64,000 nucleotides of DNA, from the NCBI GenBank assembly GCA_042408595.1, contig JBHOQX010000098.1, positions 1 to 64,000 of the forward strand. Direction: 5' to 3'. Origin of the DNA: JBHOQX01 sp042408595 (lineage in GTDB: Bacteria; Chloroflexota; Chloroflexia; Chloroflexales; Roseiflexaceae). A program made the translations under genes and the position numbers. Under the pieces are notes generated by a model. That model was given only the letters and a program-made list of their open reading frames with translations, searched no databases and had not been told where the DNA came from. Shown in pieces: positions 44,015-53,666 of the stretch (position 1 is the stretch's first letter; every line of letters begins with the position of its first letter).

Positions 44015-44389
44015 ATGCCGACCATCCTGCTTGTCGAGGACAACGAGATGAACCGTGATATGCTCTCGCGCCGGCTGGCGCGCAAGGGCTATGAGGTGCT
44101 GATCGCGGTCGACGGCGGGCAGGGGGTGGAGTTGGCGCTGCGCGCCGCCCCGGACCTGATTCTGATGGACATGAGCCTGCCGGTGATCGACGGCTGGGAG
44201 GCCACCCGCCGGCTCAAGGCCGCCCCCGCCACACGCCAGACGCCGATCATCGCGCTCACCGCCCACGCCATGTCCGGCGACCGCGAGAAGGCGCTTGCTG
44301 CCGGGTGCGACGATTACGACACCAAGCCGATCGAACTGCCGCGGCTCCTCGCCAAGATCGAGGCGCTACTCGCCGCCGCGACCGCCTGA
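44015..44389 (+). CDS. Single-domain response regulator (CheY/DivK-like)
   Basis: A 124-residue stand-alone receiver. It has the acidic pocket LLVEDNEMNRDML, the phosphoacceptor Asp in DLILMDMSLPVIDG (about D54), Thr in ALTAHAM and Lys in YDTKPIEL. The N-x-x-N-R-D form and the VIDGWEATRRL stretch are typical of receivers working with hybrid kinases. It ends 24 bases before the DHp-REC-GAF gene and should carry phosphate in the same relay. It has no output domain. Confidence 0.93.
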   Translation: MPTILLVEDNEMNRDMLSRRLARKGYEVLIAVDGGQGVELALRAAPDLILMDMSLPVIDGWEATRRLKAAPATRQTPIIALTAHAMSGDREKALAAGCDDYDTKPIELPRLLAKIEALLAAATA

Positions 44390-44413
44390 CGCTGCGCCAA
44401 GGGGGCCATCACT

Positions 44414-46018
44414 GTGCCACGCGCCGCCGCCACCGCCCCGCATCACGGCAGCACCCTGCGCTCGGCCGAGCGCGCCCTGCGCCACGACATGCTCACGCCG
44501 GTCAACCACATCGTCGGCTACAGCGAGATGCTGCTCGAACAGGCCGACGACGAGGGACTGGACGCCTACGCCGGCGATCTGCGGCGCGTCCACCAGGCTG
44601 GGCGCGCGCTGGCCGGGCTAATGAACGAACGGCTGGCCAGCGGGCTGGATCTCCCCCGGCTGCGCAACGACCTCGCCGCGCCGCTCGGCGAGGCCGAAGC
44701 CGCCACCGCGGCGCTGCGCCGCCAGGCGCTGGCCGCCGACCGCGCCGACATCGCGGCCGACCTCGACAAGATCGCCGGGGCGACCGCGCGCCTGCGCCGG
44801 ATGCTCGACGATGCCGCTGCCGCCCCGCCCCGCCCGGCGCGCCCGCCGCGGAAGGCCGCACCCGCCACTCGCGCCGCGCCCGCCGCGGAGGGCCGGCTGC
44901 TGCTGGTGGACGACAACGCCGAGAACCGCGAGATGCTGCTGCGGCGGCTGGGGCGCCTGGGCTACAGCGCCGCGAGCGCCATCCACGGGCGGCAGGCGCT
45001 GGCGATGCTGCGCGAACAGTCGTTCGACCTGGTGCTGCTCGACATCATGATGCCGGAGATGGACGGCTACCAGACCCTCGCGGCGCTCAAGGCCGACGAG
45101 CGCCTGCGCCACATCCCGGTGATCATCCTCTCCGCCTCGGACGACCACGCCAGCGTCGTGCGCTGCATCGAGATGGGCGCGGAAGACCACCTGCCCAAGC
45201 CGTTCGACCCGGTGCTGCTGCGGGCGCGGATCGGCGCCTCGCTGGAGAAAAAGCGCCAGCACGACCGCGAGCGGCGCTACACCGAAGAGATCCGCCGTGC
45301 CAAGGCGCGTGCCGACGCGCTGCTGAAAGTCGTCATCCCAGTCGGCGTGGCGCTCTCCGCCGAAAAGGAGTTCGACCGGCTCCTGGAAAGGATCGTGCGC
45401 GGCGCGCAGGAGCTATCCAACGCCGATGGCGGCACGCTCTACCTGCGCACCGCCGACGACCGGCTGGAGTTCGTCATTCTGCGGACCACCTCGCTCGGCA
45501 TCGCGATGGGCGGCCCGGGTGGCACACCGATCACCTTCCCGCCGCTACGGATGGACGAAGACGGCGCGCCCAATCACCGCTTCGTGGTCACGCACGCCGC
45601 GCTCACCGGCGCGACCGTGGCCGTGGCGGACGCCTACGCGCCGTGCGCGTTCGACTTCAGCGGCACGCGCGAGTTCGACGCTCGCACCGGCTACCGCTCG
45701 ATCTCGTTCGTCGCTGTGCCGCTCAAGAACGCCGCGGGCCGGGTGACCGGCGTGCTCCAGTTGCTCAACGCGCAGGATCCGCAGACCGGGGCGATCGTGC
45801 CGTTCGACCCGGGCCAGATCGAGGCGCTCGAATCGCTCTCGGCGCTGGCGGCGGTCGCGTTAGATGCCTACGTGCGCGAGCAGCGGCTCAAGCGCGAGAT
45901 CGAGCAACTGCGCGTCGAGGTGGACGCCGTGCGCACCTCGCGCCAGGTGGCGGAGATCACCGAGTCGGACTATTTTCGGCAGCTTCAGGCCAAAGCGCGG
46001 CTGCTGCGCGGGCGATAA
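44414..46018 (+). CDS. DHp-like / receiver / GAF signalling protein without kinase or output domain
   Basis: A 534-residue protein starting at GTG. Residues 15-85 resemble a HisKA dimerisation domain (LRHDMLTPVNHIVGYSEML, with His at the phosphoacceptor position), but no ATPase domain follows. A receiver domain spans about 155-275 (LLLVDDNAENREML, Asp in VLLDIMMPEMDG, Lys in EDHLPKPFDP). A coiled coil and a GAF domain follow (about 310-490, ADGGTLYLRTADDRLEFVIL). It ends with another coiled coil. It could accept phosphate and integrate a small ligand, possibly as a scaffold for the nearby hybrid kinase. Similar Chloroflexota proteins carry a cyclase at the end; here it is absent. Confidence 0.85.
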   Translation: MPRAAATAPHHGSTLRSAERALRHDMLTPVNHIVGYSEMLLEQADDEGLDAYAGDLRRVHQAGRALAGLMNERLASGLDLPRLRNDLAAPLGEAEAATAALRRQALAADRADIAADLDKIAGATARLRRMLDDAAAAPPRPARPPRKAAPATRAAPAAEGRLLLVDDNAENREMLLRRLGRLGYSAASAIHGRQALAMLREQSFDLVLLDIMMPEMDGYQTLAALKADERLRHIPVIILSASDDHASVVRCIEMGAEDHLPKPFDPVLLRARIGASLEKKRQHDRERRYTEEIRRAKARADALLKVVIPVGVALSAEKEFDRLLERIVRGAQELSNADGGTLYLRTADDRLEFVILRTTSLGIAMGGPGGTPITFPPLRMDEDGAPNHRFVVTHAALTGATVAVADAYAPCAFDFSGTREFDARTGYRSISFVAVPLKNAAGRVTGVLQLLNAQDPQTGAIVPFDPGQIEALESLSALAAVALDAYVREQRLKREIEQLRVEVDAVRTSRQVAEITESDYFRQLQAKARLLRGR

Positions 46019-46055
46019 GTGGATCGGCAGACGACACGGATTGCACAGGTCAACC

Positions 46056-47009
46056 ATGCACGCCGGACCATCACACCAGGCGACCGCAATGATCGACACC
46101 ACGCCCCTCCCGACCCGCGCCCGGCCCGCGCTCACGCCAACCGGGCCGGAGAAGCGCGTCTACACCGTCAATGGCCAGCCGATCTGCGCCCGCGAGCAGG
46201 GCGCGCCGCGCCGCCCGGTCGCTCTGCTGATCCACGGCTGGAGCAGCTCGTGGTACGCCCTCTCGCCGCTGCTCCCGATGCTCAGCGAGCGCTACCGCTG
46301 CGTGGCGGTCGATCTGCCGGGCTACGGCGAATCACCTGTGGGGTCGGGGCGCGCGACAATCGCCGGCTACGCCGACCTGCTGGCCGGGCTGCTGTGCGAG
46401 TTGGGCGGGCCGCCGGCGGTGCTGGTCGGCCATTCGATGGGCGGGATGATCAGTCTGACGCTGGCGCTGCGCCATCCGGAGCTGGTCGAGCGCCTGGTGC
46501 TGATCTGCCCAACGATCACCGGGCGGCTGTCGCTGTTCATCAACCTGTTCGTCTCCCCGATCACGGTGATGGAGCGCTTCGCGCTGACGGGCAGGCTTGT
46601 CACCCTGGTTGAATCGCAGATGCTCAGCCTGACCGACCGGCTGATGCGCCCGGCCTCGTTCGCTGAGCGCTCCGGCATCACCGAGAACGACTACCACCGG
46701 CTGCGGGCCGACGCGCGCCGCCCCGGGCAGGGGCGGGTCCGCGCCGAGTGCTTCCGCGCGATGCGCGAGGGCAGCCTCGCCGGGCGGCTCGGCGCGCTGC
46801 GGATGCCGGTGCTGGCGCTCTGGGGGCTGGAGGACAACACCGTGCCGCTGCGCGATGCCAGCCTGCTGGCCGACGAGCTGCCCGACACCAACCTGCGCGT
46901 CATCCCGAAGGCCGGGCACTGGCCGCAGTTCGAGACGCCGGACGTCACCCGGCGCTATATCCGCGCGTTCCTGAGCACGCCGCTAAAGTTGTTGCAGATG
47001 CAGTTCTAG
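46056..47009 (+). CDS. Alpha/beta hydrolase
   Basis: About 317 residues from the ATG at 46056; 46089 is another possible start, and neither has a strong ribosome site. It has an oxyanion motif HGWSSSWYAL, the nucleophile elbow GHSMGGMISL, Asp in LWGLEDNTVPL and the catalytic His in PKAGHWPQFE. These make a full Ser-Asp-His triad. The cap helices (about 160-235) are larger than in simple esterases. The substrate is unknown. It lies between two signalling genes on the same strand. Confidence 0.85.
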   Translation: MHAGPSHQATAMIDTTPLPTRARPALTPTGPEKRVYTVNGQPICAREQGAPRRPVALLIHGWSSSWYALSPLLPMLSERYRCVAVDLPGYGESPVGSGRATIAGYADLLAGLLCELGGPPAVLVGHSMGGMISLTLALRHPELVERLVLICPTITGRLSLFINLFVSPITVMERFALTGRLVTLVESQMLSLTDRLMRPASFAERSGITENDYHRLRADARRPGQGRVRAECFRAMREGSLAGRLGALRMPVLALWGLEDNTVPLRDASLLADELPDTNLRVIPKAGHWPQFETPDVTRRYIRAFLSTPLKLLQMQF

Positions 47010-47173
47010 GCGACGAACGACGGTGCCTCCGGCCAAGGAGACCAGGAGACGGGAAGGGACTGGTTGGTACCGAATGCCCTGGCGCTCCCCCCTGGTCCAC
47101 CGCCCTCCTGCGCTCTCAGCCTCCTGCGCTCCGGTGGCTGACGGTGCCGGCGTTCGCCTACACGAGCAAACGC

Positions 47174-47938
47174 ATGTCCAGGATCATCTCCGTCCACTCC
47201 TTCCGCGGCGGCACCGGCAAATCCAACACCACGGCGAATGTCGCCACGCTGCTGGCCGCCGAGGGCCGCCGCGTCGGCGTGATCGACACCGATATCCAGT
47301 CGCCCGGCATCCACGTGCTCTTCGGCCTGAGCGACGAGGCCGTGCGCTACGCGCTGAACGATTATCTCTGGGGCCGCTGCGAGATCGCCCAGGCGGCCTA
47401 CGATGTCACGCCGAACCTCGGGCCGGCGCTCGGCGGGCGGGTGTTCCTCATCCCATCCAGCATCAAGACCGGCGAGATCGCCCGGGTGCTGCGCGAGGGG
47501 TACGATGTCGGCCTGCTCAACGACGGCTACCGCCAGGTGATCGATGACCTGGCGCTGAACGCGCTGGTGATCGACACGCACCCCGGCCTGAACGAAGAGA
47601 CGCTGCTGTCGATCGCGATCTCCGACGCGCTGGCGATCATCCTGCGCCCCGACCACCAGGACTACCAGGGCACCGGTGTGACGGTCGAGGTGGCGCGTAA
47701 GCTCGACGTGCCGCGCCTGCTGCTGGTGGTGAACAAAGTCCCGGCGTCGTTCGACGCCGACGTGGTGCGCGCGCGGGTCGAGGCAGCCTACGGCTGCCCG
47801 GTCGCCGCGGTGCTGCCGCACTCGGACGAACTGATGACGCTGGCGAGCAGCGGCGTCTTCGCCCTGCGCTACCCCGACCACCCGCTGACCGCCCGCTACC
47901 GCGCGATCGCCGCACAGCTCTGGGCGGAGGATGGTTAG
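47174..47938 (+). CDS. MinD/ParA-like ATPase with variant Walker A
   Basis: A 254-residue deviant Walker ATPase. Walker A reads FRGGTGKSNTTANVA: Arg replaces the signature first Lys of K-G-G-x-G-K-S/T. The A' motif GVIDTDIQSPGIHVLFG and Walker B ALVIDTHPGLNEETLL are present. The N-terminal MSRIISVHSFRG places it with MinD-like ATPases that sit in signalling gene groups rather than with a MinC partner. It may localise the hybrid kinase encoded next or regulate gene expression. The frame upstream of 47174 is a shadow. Confidence 0.85.
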   Translation: MSRIISVHSFRGGTGKSNTTANVATLLAAEGRRVGVIDTDIQSPGIHVLFGLSDEAVRYALNDYLWGRCEIAQAAYDVTPNLGPALGGRVFLIPSSIKTGEIARVLREGYDVGLLNDGYRQVIDDLALNALVIDTHPGLNEETLLSIAISDALAIILRPDHQDYQGTGVTVEVARKLDVPRLLLVVNKVPASFDADVVRARVEAAYGCPVAAVLPHSDELMTLASSGVFALRYPDHPLTARYRAIAAQLWAEDG

Positions 47939-47957
47939 AAGATAGAGGGCAGGGAGT

Positions 47958-48005
47958 CTGCAATCTGCAATCATCACGTGTCATCTTGTCATCTTGTCAG
48001 GTCAT
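47958..48005. repeat. Short tandem microrepeats in spacer
   Basis: CTGCAAT in two tandem copies (47959-47972), then GTCATCTT in two copies followed by GTCAG and GTCAT (47980-48005). It ends 8 bases before the hybrid kinase ATG, so it may form part of its leader. Confidence 0.6.
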
Positions 48006-48013
48006 AACACGCC

Positions 48014-50359
48014 ATGACACCACGTACCGCCCCAGCCATCGATGTTTCACCCGACACGCAGCAGCTCCTGCGCCTGATCGACGAGCTGCGCGAGCGCGAG
48101 CGCAATCTCCACGCGCTGATCGAAAACACGCAGGATGCCGTTTGGTCGGTGGATGCTGATGGTCAGCTGGTGACGTTCAACGCGATGTTCCACGGCCTCT
48201 GTCTACTGAATTACGGCGTGGACATCCGCCGCGGGCAACGCCTGATCGACCTGTTGCCGCCGAAGGCACGGGCCGAGTGGGGCGCGCTGTACGAGCGGGC
48301 GCTCCAGGGCCAGCATTTCGTGATCGAGCAGCATTACGAGTTCGAAGGCACGCCGGTGGATATGGAGGTCTCGCTCTCGCCCATCCGCGCCGCCGATGGG
48401 GCGGTCAGCGGCGTATCGGTGTTCGGGCGCGACATCACGGCGCGCAAGCAGGCGGAGGCGGCGATGCGCGAGAGCGAGGAGCGTGCCCGCCTGATCGCCG
48501 AGGCCATGCCGGTGCCGATCGTGATCGTTCGGCTGGCGGATGGCTCGGTGGTGTACGCCAACGCCGCGCTCGAGCCACTACTCGGCCTGCCGCGCGAAGC
48601 GCTGCTGGGCCGCCCGGCGCAGGAGCTGCTGGCCAACCCGCAGGAACACGAGGCGGTGCTGGCGGCGATCGAGCGCGAGGGAGCGGCCCGCGGCCACGAG
48701 GTGCGCCTGCGCCGCGCCGACGGCGAGACGGCCTGGACGGCGCTGTCGGCGCTGCCGATCACCTACGCCGGCGAGCGCGTGCTGCTATGCGGCCTGTACG
48801 ACATCACCGCACGCAAGGAGGCCGAGGCGGCGCTCCAGCAGGCAAAACAGGCGGCAGAGGACGCCAGTCAGGCGAAAAGCTCGTTCCTGGCGAATATGAG
48901 CCACGAGCTACGCACCCCGCTGAACGCAATCATCGGCTATAGCGAGATGCTGCAGGATGAAGCGACCGACGCCGGGATGGATGAATTCATTCCGGATCTG
49001 AAAAAGATTCAGGCCGCTGGAAAACATCTACTCGCGCTGATCAACGATATTCTCGATATATCGAAGATCGAAGCCGGCAAGATGGATCTTTACCTCGAAA
49101 CGTTCGATATTGCCGCTCTGGTGCATGAAGTGGCGCAGACGATCCAGCCGCTGGTCGAAAAGAACCGCAACGTGCTGCGATTGGCGTGTGCCGACGCACT
49201 CTGCAGCATGCGCGCCGATCTGACCAAAGTGCGCCAGACGCTGTTCAACCTGCTGTCGAACGCCTGCAAATTTACCGAGAACGGCGAGATCATGCTGCGC
49301 GTCGTGCGCCTGGCGACGGCCGTCCGCTTTACCGTCGAAGACACGGGCATCGGGATGACGCCCGAGCAGATCGAGCGGCTGTTCCAGGCGTTCACCCAGG
49401 CGGATGCCTCGACAACCCGCAAGTACGGCGGTACCGGGCTCGGCCTGGCGATCAGCCGGCGCTTCTGCCAGATGATGGGTGGCGACATCGCGGTGACGAG
49501 CGCGCCGGGCCGTGGATCGGCCTTCACCGTTACCCTGCCGCTGGACGTGAGCACGCCGCCGGCCGAACCCACCGCCTCGGCGGCACCCTCGGCCGCGCCC
49601 CGCCCGCTGACCGTGCTGGTGATCGACGACGACGAGGCGACGCGCGATCTCATCCGACACTACCTCGGGCAGGAGGGCCACCGCGTCGTCGGCGCGCCGA
49701 CCGGCGAGGCCGGGCTGCGACTGGCGCTGGAGCTGCGCCCGGACGTGATCACGCTCGACGTGATGATGCCGAGCATGGATGGCTGGTCGGTGCTGGCCGC
49801 GCTCAAGGCCGAGCCGCAGCTCGCGGACGTGCCGGTGATCATCCTGACGATGCTGGACGACCGCGAACTGGGCTTCGCCCTCGGCGCGTCGGACTACCTG
49901 ACCAAACCGGTGGACCGCGCGCGGCTGAGCGCGCTGCTGCGGCGTTACCGCCGGCAGCGCTCGGCGCGCCCGGTGCTCGTCGTAGAGGACGACCCGACGA
50001 CGCGCGAGATGCTGCGGCGGATGCTGGCAAAGGAAGGCTGGAGCGTGGCGGTCGCGGCGAACGGGCGCGAGGGGTTGGCGCAGGTCGCTGCGGAGCCGCC
50101 GCAGCTCATCCTGCTCGACCTGATGATGCCGGAGCTGGACGGATTCGGCTTTGTGGCGGAGCTGCGCCGCAACCCGGCCTGGCAGGCGATCCCGGTCGTC
50201 GTCGTCACGGCGAAGGACATCACCGCCGGCGACCGGCTGCGGCTGAGTGGCTCGGTCGAGCGGATTTTGCAGAAAGGCGCCTACCGCCGGGATGCACTGC
50301 TGGCGGAGGTACGCAGCCTGGTGGCGGCCTGCGCCGGGGCTGAGGCCGCGCAGATCTAA
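48014..50359 (+). CDS. PAS-PAS hybrid histidine kinase with two receiver domains
   Basis: A 781-residue soluble sensor. Two PAS domains (about 30-150 and 155-275) end in the usual [16 protein letters not shown] and DITARKEAE linkers. The HisKA domain has His in [19 protein letters not shown] (about 300). The ATPase domain carries N-box [24 protein letters not shown] and [20 protein letters not shown]. Two receivers follow: [13 protein letters not shown] with Asp in [12 protein letters not shown], and [13 protein letters not shown] with Asp in [12 protein letters not shown]. No membrane segment is present. The DHp/ATPase segment (about 48930-49420) is visibly less GC-rich than its flanks. It probably feeds the receivers encoded at 44015 and 44414. 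Confidence 0.93.
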   Translation: MTPRTAPAIDVSPDTQQLLRLIDELRERERNLHALIENTQDAVWSVDADGQLVTFNAMFHGLCLLNYGVDIRRGQRLIDLLPPKARAEWGALYERALQGQHFVIEQHYEFEGTPVDMEVSLSPIRAADGAVSGVSVFGRDITARKQAEAAMRESEERARLIAEAMPVPIVIVRLADGSVVYANAALEPLLGLPREALLGRPAQELLANPQEHEAVLAAIEREGAARGHEVRLRRADGETAWTALSALPITYAGERVLLCGLYDITARKEAEAALQQAKQAAEDASQAKSSFLANMSHELRTPLNAIIGYSEMLQDEATDAGMDEFIPDLKKIQAAGKHLLALINDILDISKIEAGKMDLYLETFDIAALVHEVAQTIQPLVEKNRNVLRLACADALCSMRADLTKVRQTLFNLLSNACKFTENGEIMLRVVRLATAVRFTVEDTGIGMTPEQIERLFQAFTQADASTTRKYGGTGLGLAISRRFCQMMGGDIAVTSAPGRGSAFTVTLPLDVSTPPAEPTASAAPSAAPRPLTVLVIDDDEATRDLIRHYLGQEGHRVVGAPTGEAGLRLALELRPDVITLDVMMPSMDGWSVLAALKAEPQLADVPVIILTMLDDRELGFALGASDYLTKPVDRARLSALLRRYRRQRSARPVLVVEDDPTTREMLRRMLAKEGWSVAVAANGREGLAQVAAEPPQLILLDLMMPELDGFGFVAELRRNPAWQAIPVVVVTAKDITAGDRLRLSGSVERILQKGAYRRDALLAEVRSLVAACAGAEAAQI

Positions 50360-51405
50360 GGCGGCAGCACCCGCTCCAGCGCGCGCAGCCAGTTGCCGCC
50401 GAGCACCGCGTCGATATCCGCCTCGCGGTAGCCGGCGCCGGCCAGCGCCTCGCCGATCCGCCCGAGATCGGCGATGCTGTCAAGCTCGCGCGGGGCGGCC
50501 TCGCTGCCGAAGCCGCCGTCGAAGTCGCTGCCGACGGCGACGTGGTGCACATCGCCGGCGAGCTGGCAGACGTGGTCGATCTGCCGCACCACGGCGTCCA
50601 GCCCGACCGCCTGCTTGCCGCGCACCAGCGTCCACTCCGGGTCGAGAAAGCGATTGTAGAGCACCACGCCTACTACACCGTCGCGCGCCATCAGCGCCCG
50701 GATCATCGCGTCCGACAGGTGCCGGTCGTCGCGCGGGCCGGGCACGAGCGCCCGGCAGTTCGAGTGCGAGGCGAGCACCGGCCCGTCGAACAGTTCCAGT
50801 GCCTCCCAGAAGCTCTCCTCGGCCATGTGGCTCACATCCAGCGCCAGGCCGGCGCGGTGCATCGCGCCCATCAGCGCGCGCCCCTCGGCGGTGAGCGGGC
50901 CGGGCGCGCCGGTGCCGCCGCAGTAGCGCGTCGCGCCCCACGCCGGCCCGACGATCCGCACCCCGGCGGCGTACCAGTCGACAGCCTCCGACGGCGTGCG
51001 GATCGGGTCGGCGCCCTCCATCAGCAGGACGATCCCCAATCGTGGCTGACCGCCGTCCCAGCCGGCCCGCAGCGCGGCGAGCTCGGCGCGGCAGGCGACC
51101 AGACAGACGCGCGGGTCGCCGGCGAGGCGGCGGTAGGCCGAAAGTTGCTCCAGCGCCTGCGCGTGAGCTTCGTCCGCGGTACGGTACACCTTCCCGCCGG
51201 ACAGGTGCGCGGCGCTCGCCGGGGCGACGTACAACGTGCCGAAAACCAGGCCGACACCGCCGGCCAGCGCGTCCGGCAGGCCGAGCATGGCGATCTCCTC
51301 GGCCCGCTCGCCCTCGACGGCGCGGGTCTCGGCCACAGCGCTCAGGAAGTCGCGCCTGTGATTGACCACATTGAAGGCGATATCCTGGTGGCCGTCAACC
51401 AGCAT
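50356..51405 (-). CDS. Membrane-dipeptidase-like (renal dipeptidase, M19) metallopeptidase
   Basis: A 349-residue enzyme of the amidohydrolase fold. It has the metal motif [10 protein letters not shown], the bridging Glu in VLLMEGADP, His in [15 protein letters not shown] and ASHSNCRAL, and the substrate region [14 protein letters not shown]19 enzymes split dipeptides or D-amino-acid-containing substrates. There is no signal peptide, so it should be cytoplasmic. Its stop overlaps the hybrid kinase stop by three bases on the other strand. Confidence 0.9.
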   Translation of the reverse strand: MLVDGHQDIAFNVVNHRRDFLSAVAETRAVEGERAEEIAMLGLPDALAGGVGLVFGTLYVAPASAAHLSGGKVYRTADEAHAQALEQLSAYRRLAGDPRVCLVACRAELAALRAGWDGGQPRLGIVLLMEGADPIRTPSEAVDWYAAGVRIVGPAWGATRYCGGTGAPGPLTAEGRALMGAMHRAGLALDVSHMAEESFWEALELFDGPVLASHSNCRALVPGPRDDRHLSDAMIRALMARDGVVGVVLYNRFLDPEWTLVRGKQAVGLDAVVRQIDHVCQLAGDVHHVAVGSDFDGGFGSEAAPRELDSIADLGRIGEALAGAGYREADIDAVLGGNWLRALERVLPP

Positions 51406-51516
51406 AGTGGCGTGTGGCAGTAGAAGGGCGTGACCAGGGGCGTGACAAACGACGCGATGACACGATGACGCGGCGGCTCAAGCCGGACCACAGATACCGT
51501 GTCACCCTGACAGCGA

Positions 51517-53463
51517 TCATGCGGTGTACGGCGCGAACAGATGGGCGAACAGCCGCTCGAACTGCGGCGAGTCGCTGTCGATCTGCTCGTACAGCTCCAC
51601 CACCTGCGCCACCTGGTCGCGGCGGCGCCAGAGGGCCGCGGCGAAGCGGTCGTCCGCGATGCGACGATCGGCGCGCAGATACCCGTAAAACTGCTTGATC
51701 GACGTACACACCTCCCGGGCGGCGGTCGGCGAGCTGGAGAAGACACGGCGCGGATAGAAGAACAGCAGAAACTCATCGAGAGTCGCGTAGTCGCCGGCTT
51801 CGAGCGAGCGTTGATAGTAGCGCGCCAGGAAGTCCGCGTAGATCGCCAGGTCGTGCGCGCGTGAGGCGGCGGTCTCCTCGCGCCGGCCAGCGGCGATCTG
51901 GTGCTGGTAGAACGCCTCGATCAGCGCGGAGCTGCGATCCATCGCTTCGGCCGCCGCCGGATCATCGAGTTCCTCATCCGTTTCGTCGTCATCCGCGCTG
52001 CTGAGTACGTTCAGATCGTCCAGCATCCAGGAGTCGTCGGCCTCCGCATCGGCGTCGTGCGCGCCGGCATGACCGTTGTGCGTGCCATTGCCGTTGGTAT
52101 AGTGGGAGTCGGGCGTCACCCGCAGCGGTGCGAAGAGCGCCGGCTCGGTGCGCAACAATTCGCTCAGCCGTCCGGTGAGCACCTGCTGCGCATCCTCAAG
52201 CGACTCGGCCTGTTGCAGCCGCGCAAGCTCCTCAGGCGAGAGGGAGTCCATCAGCCGGCGGGCCGCCTCGCCCAGCGCCGGGTTGCGGCCGAGAAACTCC
52301 TGAATATCCTCGATGGTGTCGAGGTCGTCCAGCGCATCGTCGAGCGCATCATCGAGGTCATCGTCGTCCAGCTCGTCCGAGATCTCCCACTCATCATCGT
52401 CGCTCACATAGTCGCCGCGGGCCAGGTGCTCCTCGATCGTCGCGGAGTGATCCTCGAGCGCGTTCACCACGCCGGGGTAGATCGTTTCGCTGGTGCCGGC
52501 GCGCATATCGAAGATCACCCGCGCGGTCGATGCGCGCGGCGCAATCCCGTTCCACAGCCCCGCTGCGGCATCCGCCCGGCGGCTGGCGAGCAACGCGCGC
52601 TGCACCGCGCTGATCGCCTCCAGGAGCGCCGCGTCCTGCGCGGCGGCGGCCTCCTCGTCAAGCTCCTCGCCGAACAGCCAGTCCAGCGGGCGGCGAAAGC
52701 TGGCATCGACGATAAACGCGCCATCCAACAGACGCAGCCGCCTGTCGCGCGCGATCACCTGCTGCCACGGCTGGCCAGGATACCCGGTGCGCCACGGCGC
52801 ACGGGCAAACACCGCCAGAATGCACTCCTCGAACATGACCATGCGGCGGCTGCTGCGCGCCACGCACGCGGCCACCGCGTCGGCCAGCTCGCGGTCGGGT
52901 GTCGCGGCGGCGTCCGCATCGAAGCGTGGGGCCGGCTCGCGCTCCAGGCGCAGCGTCAGCGGCGCAGTCGCCGTCACCGTCACCAGTATGCTATCGCCGG
53001 CGCGGAACTGCTCGCGGCGGAACCAGTCGCCCAGGTTCAGCGCCGATTGGGTAGTCGGGCCGGGCAGCGCGCTGGTCACGGGGATGGACAGAATCTCGAT
53101 CGGAAGCGGCGCTCCGGTCGCGTCCTCCAGCCGGAGATCGCCGTGGAGCGACCGGACGAACGGGCGCAGGTGCTGGTGCGCGAGCAGGCCGGCCTCGACT
53201 TCATCCTCGCCGGGGATTGCGCGGAAGCGCAGCCCCTGGAGCACGACGTGCAGCGGGGCGAGCATGCCGTTGCCGAGCGGCACCCAGCCGCGCCGTATCC
53301 CTTCATAGCGCAGCACATTGCGGATCCCGGCGTAGGGATCCTTCGCCTGACTCGGGCGGTGCGCCAGCACACGATCCATCACCTCGCGCTCCGGGACGAT
53401 GTCCGTATACTCGCCGGCCAATGCCTCCAGGATGCTGGCGATGGTCAGCTCGTCACGCGCCAT
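51517..53463 (-). CDS. Large acidic protein with HTH-like N-terminus and integrase core-binding-like C-terminus
   Basis: A 648-residue protein of no recognised family. About residues 1-80 resemble a HARE-type winged helix (TIASILEALAGEYTDIVPER; GIRNVLRYEGIRRGWVPLG). The middle (about 100-340) is a mixed domain with FEECILAVFARAPWRTGY. Two acidic stretches follow (DELDDDDLDDALDDALDDLD; a Gly/Asn/His linker, then DDDETDEELDDP). The C-terminal 120 residues look like the SAM-like core-binding domain of tyrosine recombinases (RAHDLAIYADFLARYYQ; VCTSIKQFYGYLRADRRI), without the catalytic domain. It is probably a DNA- or chromatin-associated protein. A GGAGG site precedes the ATG. It may be lineage-specific. 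Confidence 0.75.
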   Translation of the reverse strand: MARDELTIASILEALAGEYTDIVPEREVMDRVLAHRPSQAKDPYAGIRNVLRYEGIRRGWVPLGNGMLAPLHVVLQGLRFRAIPGEDEVEAGLLAHQHLRPFVRSLHGDLRLEDATGAPLPIEILSIPVTSALPGPTTQSALNLGDWFRREQFRAGDSILVTVTATAPLTLRLEREPAPRFDADAAATPDRELADAVAACVARSSRRMVMFEECILAVFARAPWRTGYPGQPWQQVIARDRRLRLLDGAFIVDASFRRPLDWLFGEELDEEAAAAQDAALLEAISAVQRALLASRRADAAAGLWNGIAPRASTARVIFDMRAGTSETIYPGVVNALEDHSATIEEHLARGDYVSDDDEWEISDELDDDDLDDALDDALDDLDTIEDIQEFLGRNPALGEAARRLMDSLSPEELARLQQAESLEDAQQVLTGRLSELLRTEPALFAPLRVTPDSHYTNGNGTHNGHAGAHDADAEADDSWMLDDLNVLSSADDDETDEELDDPAAAEAMDRSSALIEAFYQHQIAAGRREETAASRAHDLAIYADFLARYYQRSLEAGDYATLDEFLLFFYPRRVFSSSPTAAREVCTSIKQFYGYLRADRRIADDRFAAALWRRRDQVAQVVELYEQIDSDSPQFERLFAHLFAPYTA

Positions 53464-53587
53464 GGTTTAACCTCCGTCTATCCGCCCCGCGGCGGCGGGT
53501 ACAGCGTAGCACCGTGGTTCGGCGCTGTCAAGGCGGCCGGCGCGCCACGCGCCAGCTGTTCCGACACTTCTCCTGGACGATCCTATC

Positions 53588-53615
53588 TTGACATGCCGTT
53601 ATCCGGGGCTATAAT
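53588..53615 (+). promoter_or_regulatory. Near-consensus sigma-70 promoter of the L,D-transpeptidase gene
   Basis: TTGACA, 16-base spacer, TATAAT: the strongest promoter in the window. The start would be near 53622, about 45 bases before the ATG. Confidence 0.85.
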
Positions 53616-53666
53616 CGAGAGCAATATCATCGCGGCAGCGCCCAGGTGTAAAGTAAAAAAGAGGTC

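Noticed and set aside
51517..53463. Integrase or mobile-element gene
   Set aside because: Only the core-binding-like domain is present; there is no R-H-R-Y catalytic domain and no attachment site or cargo around it.
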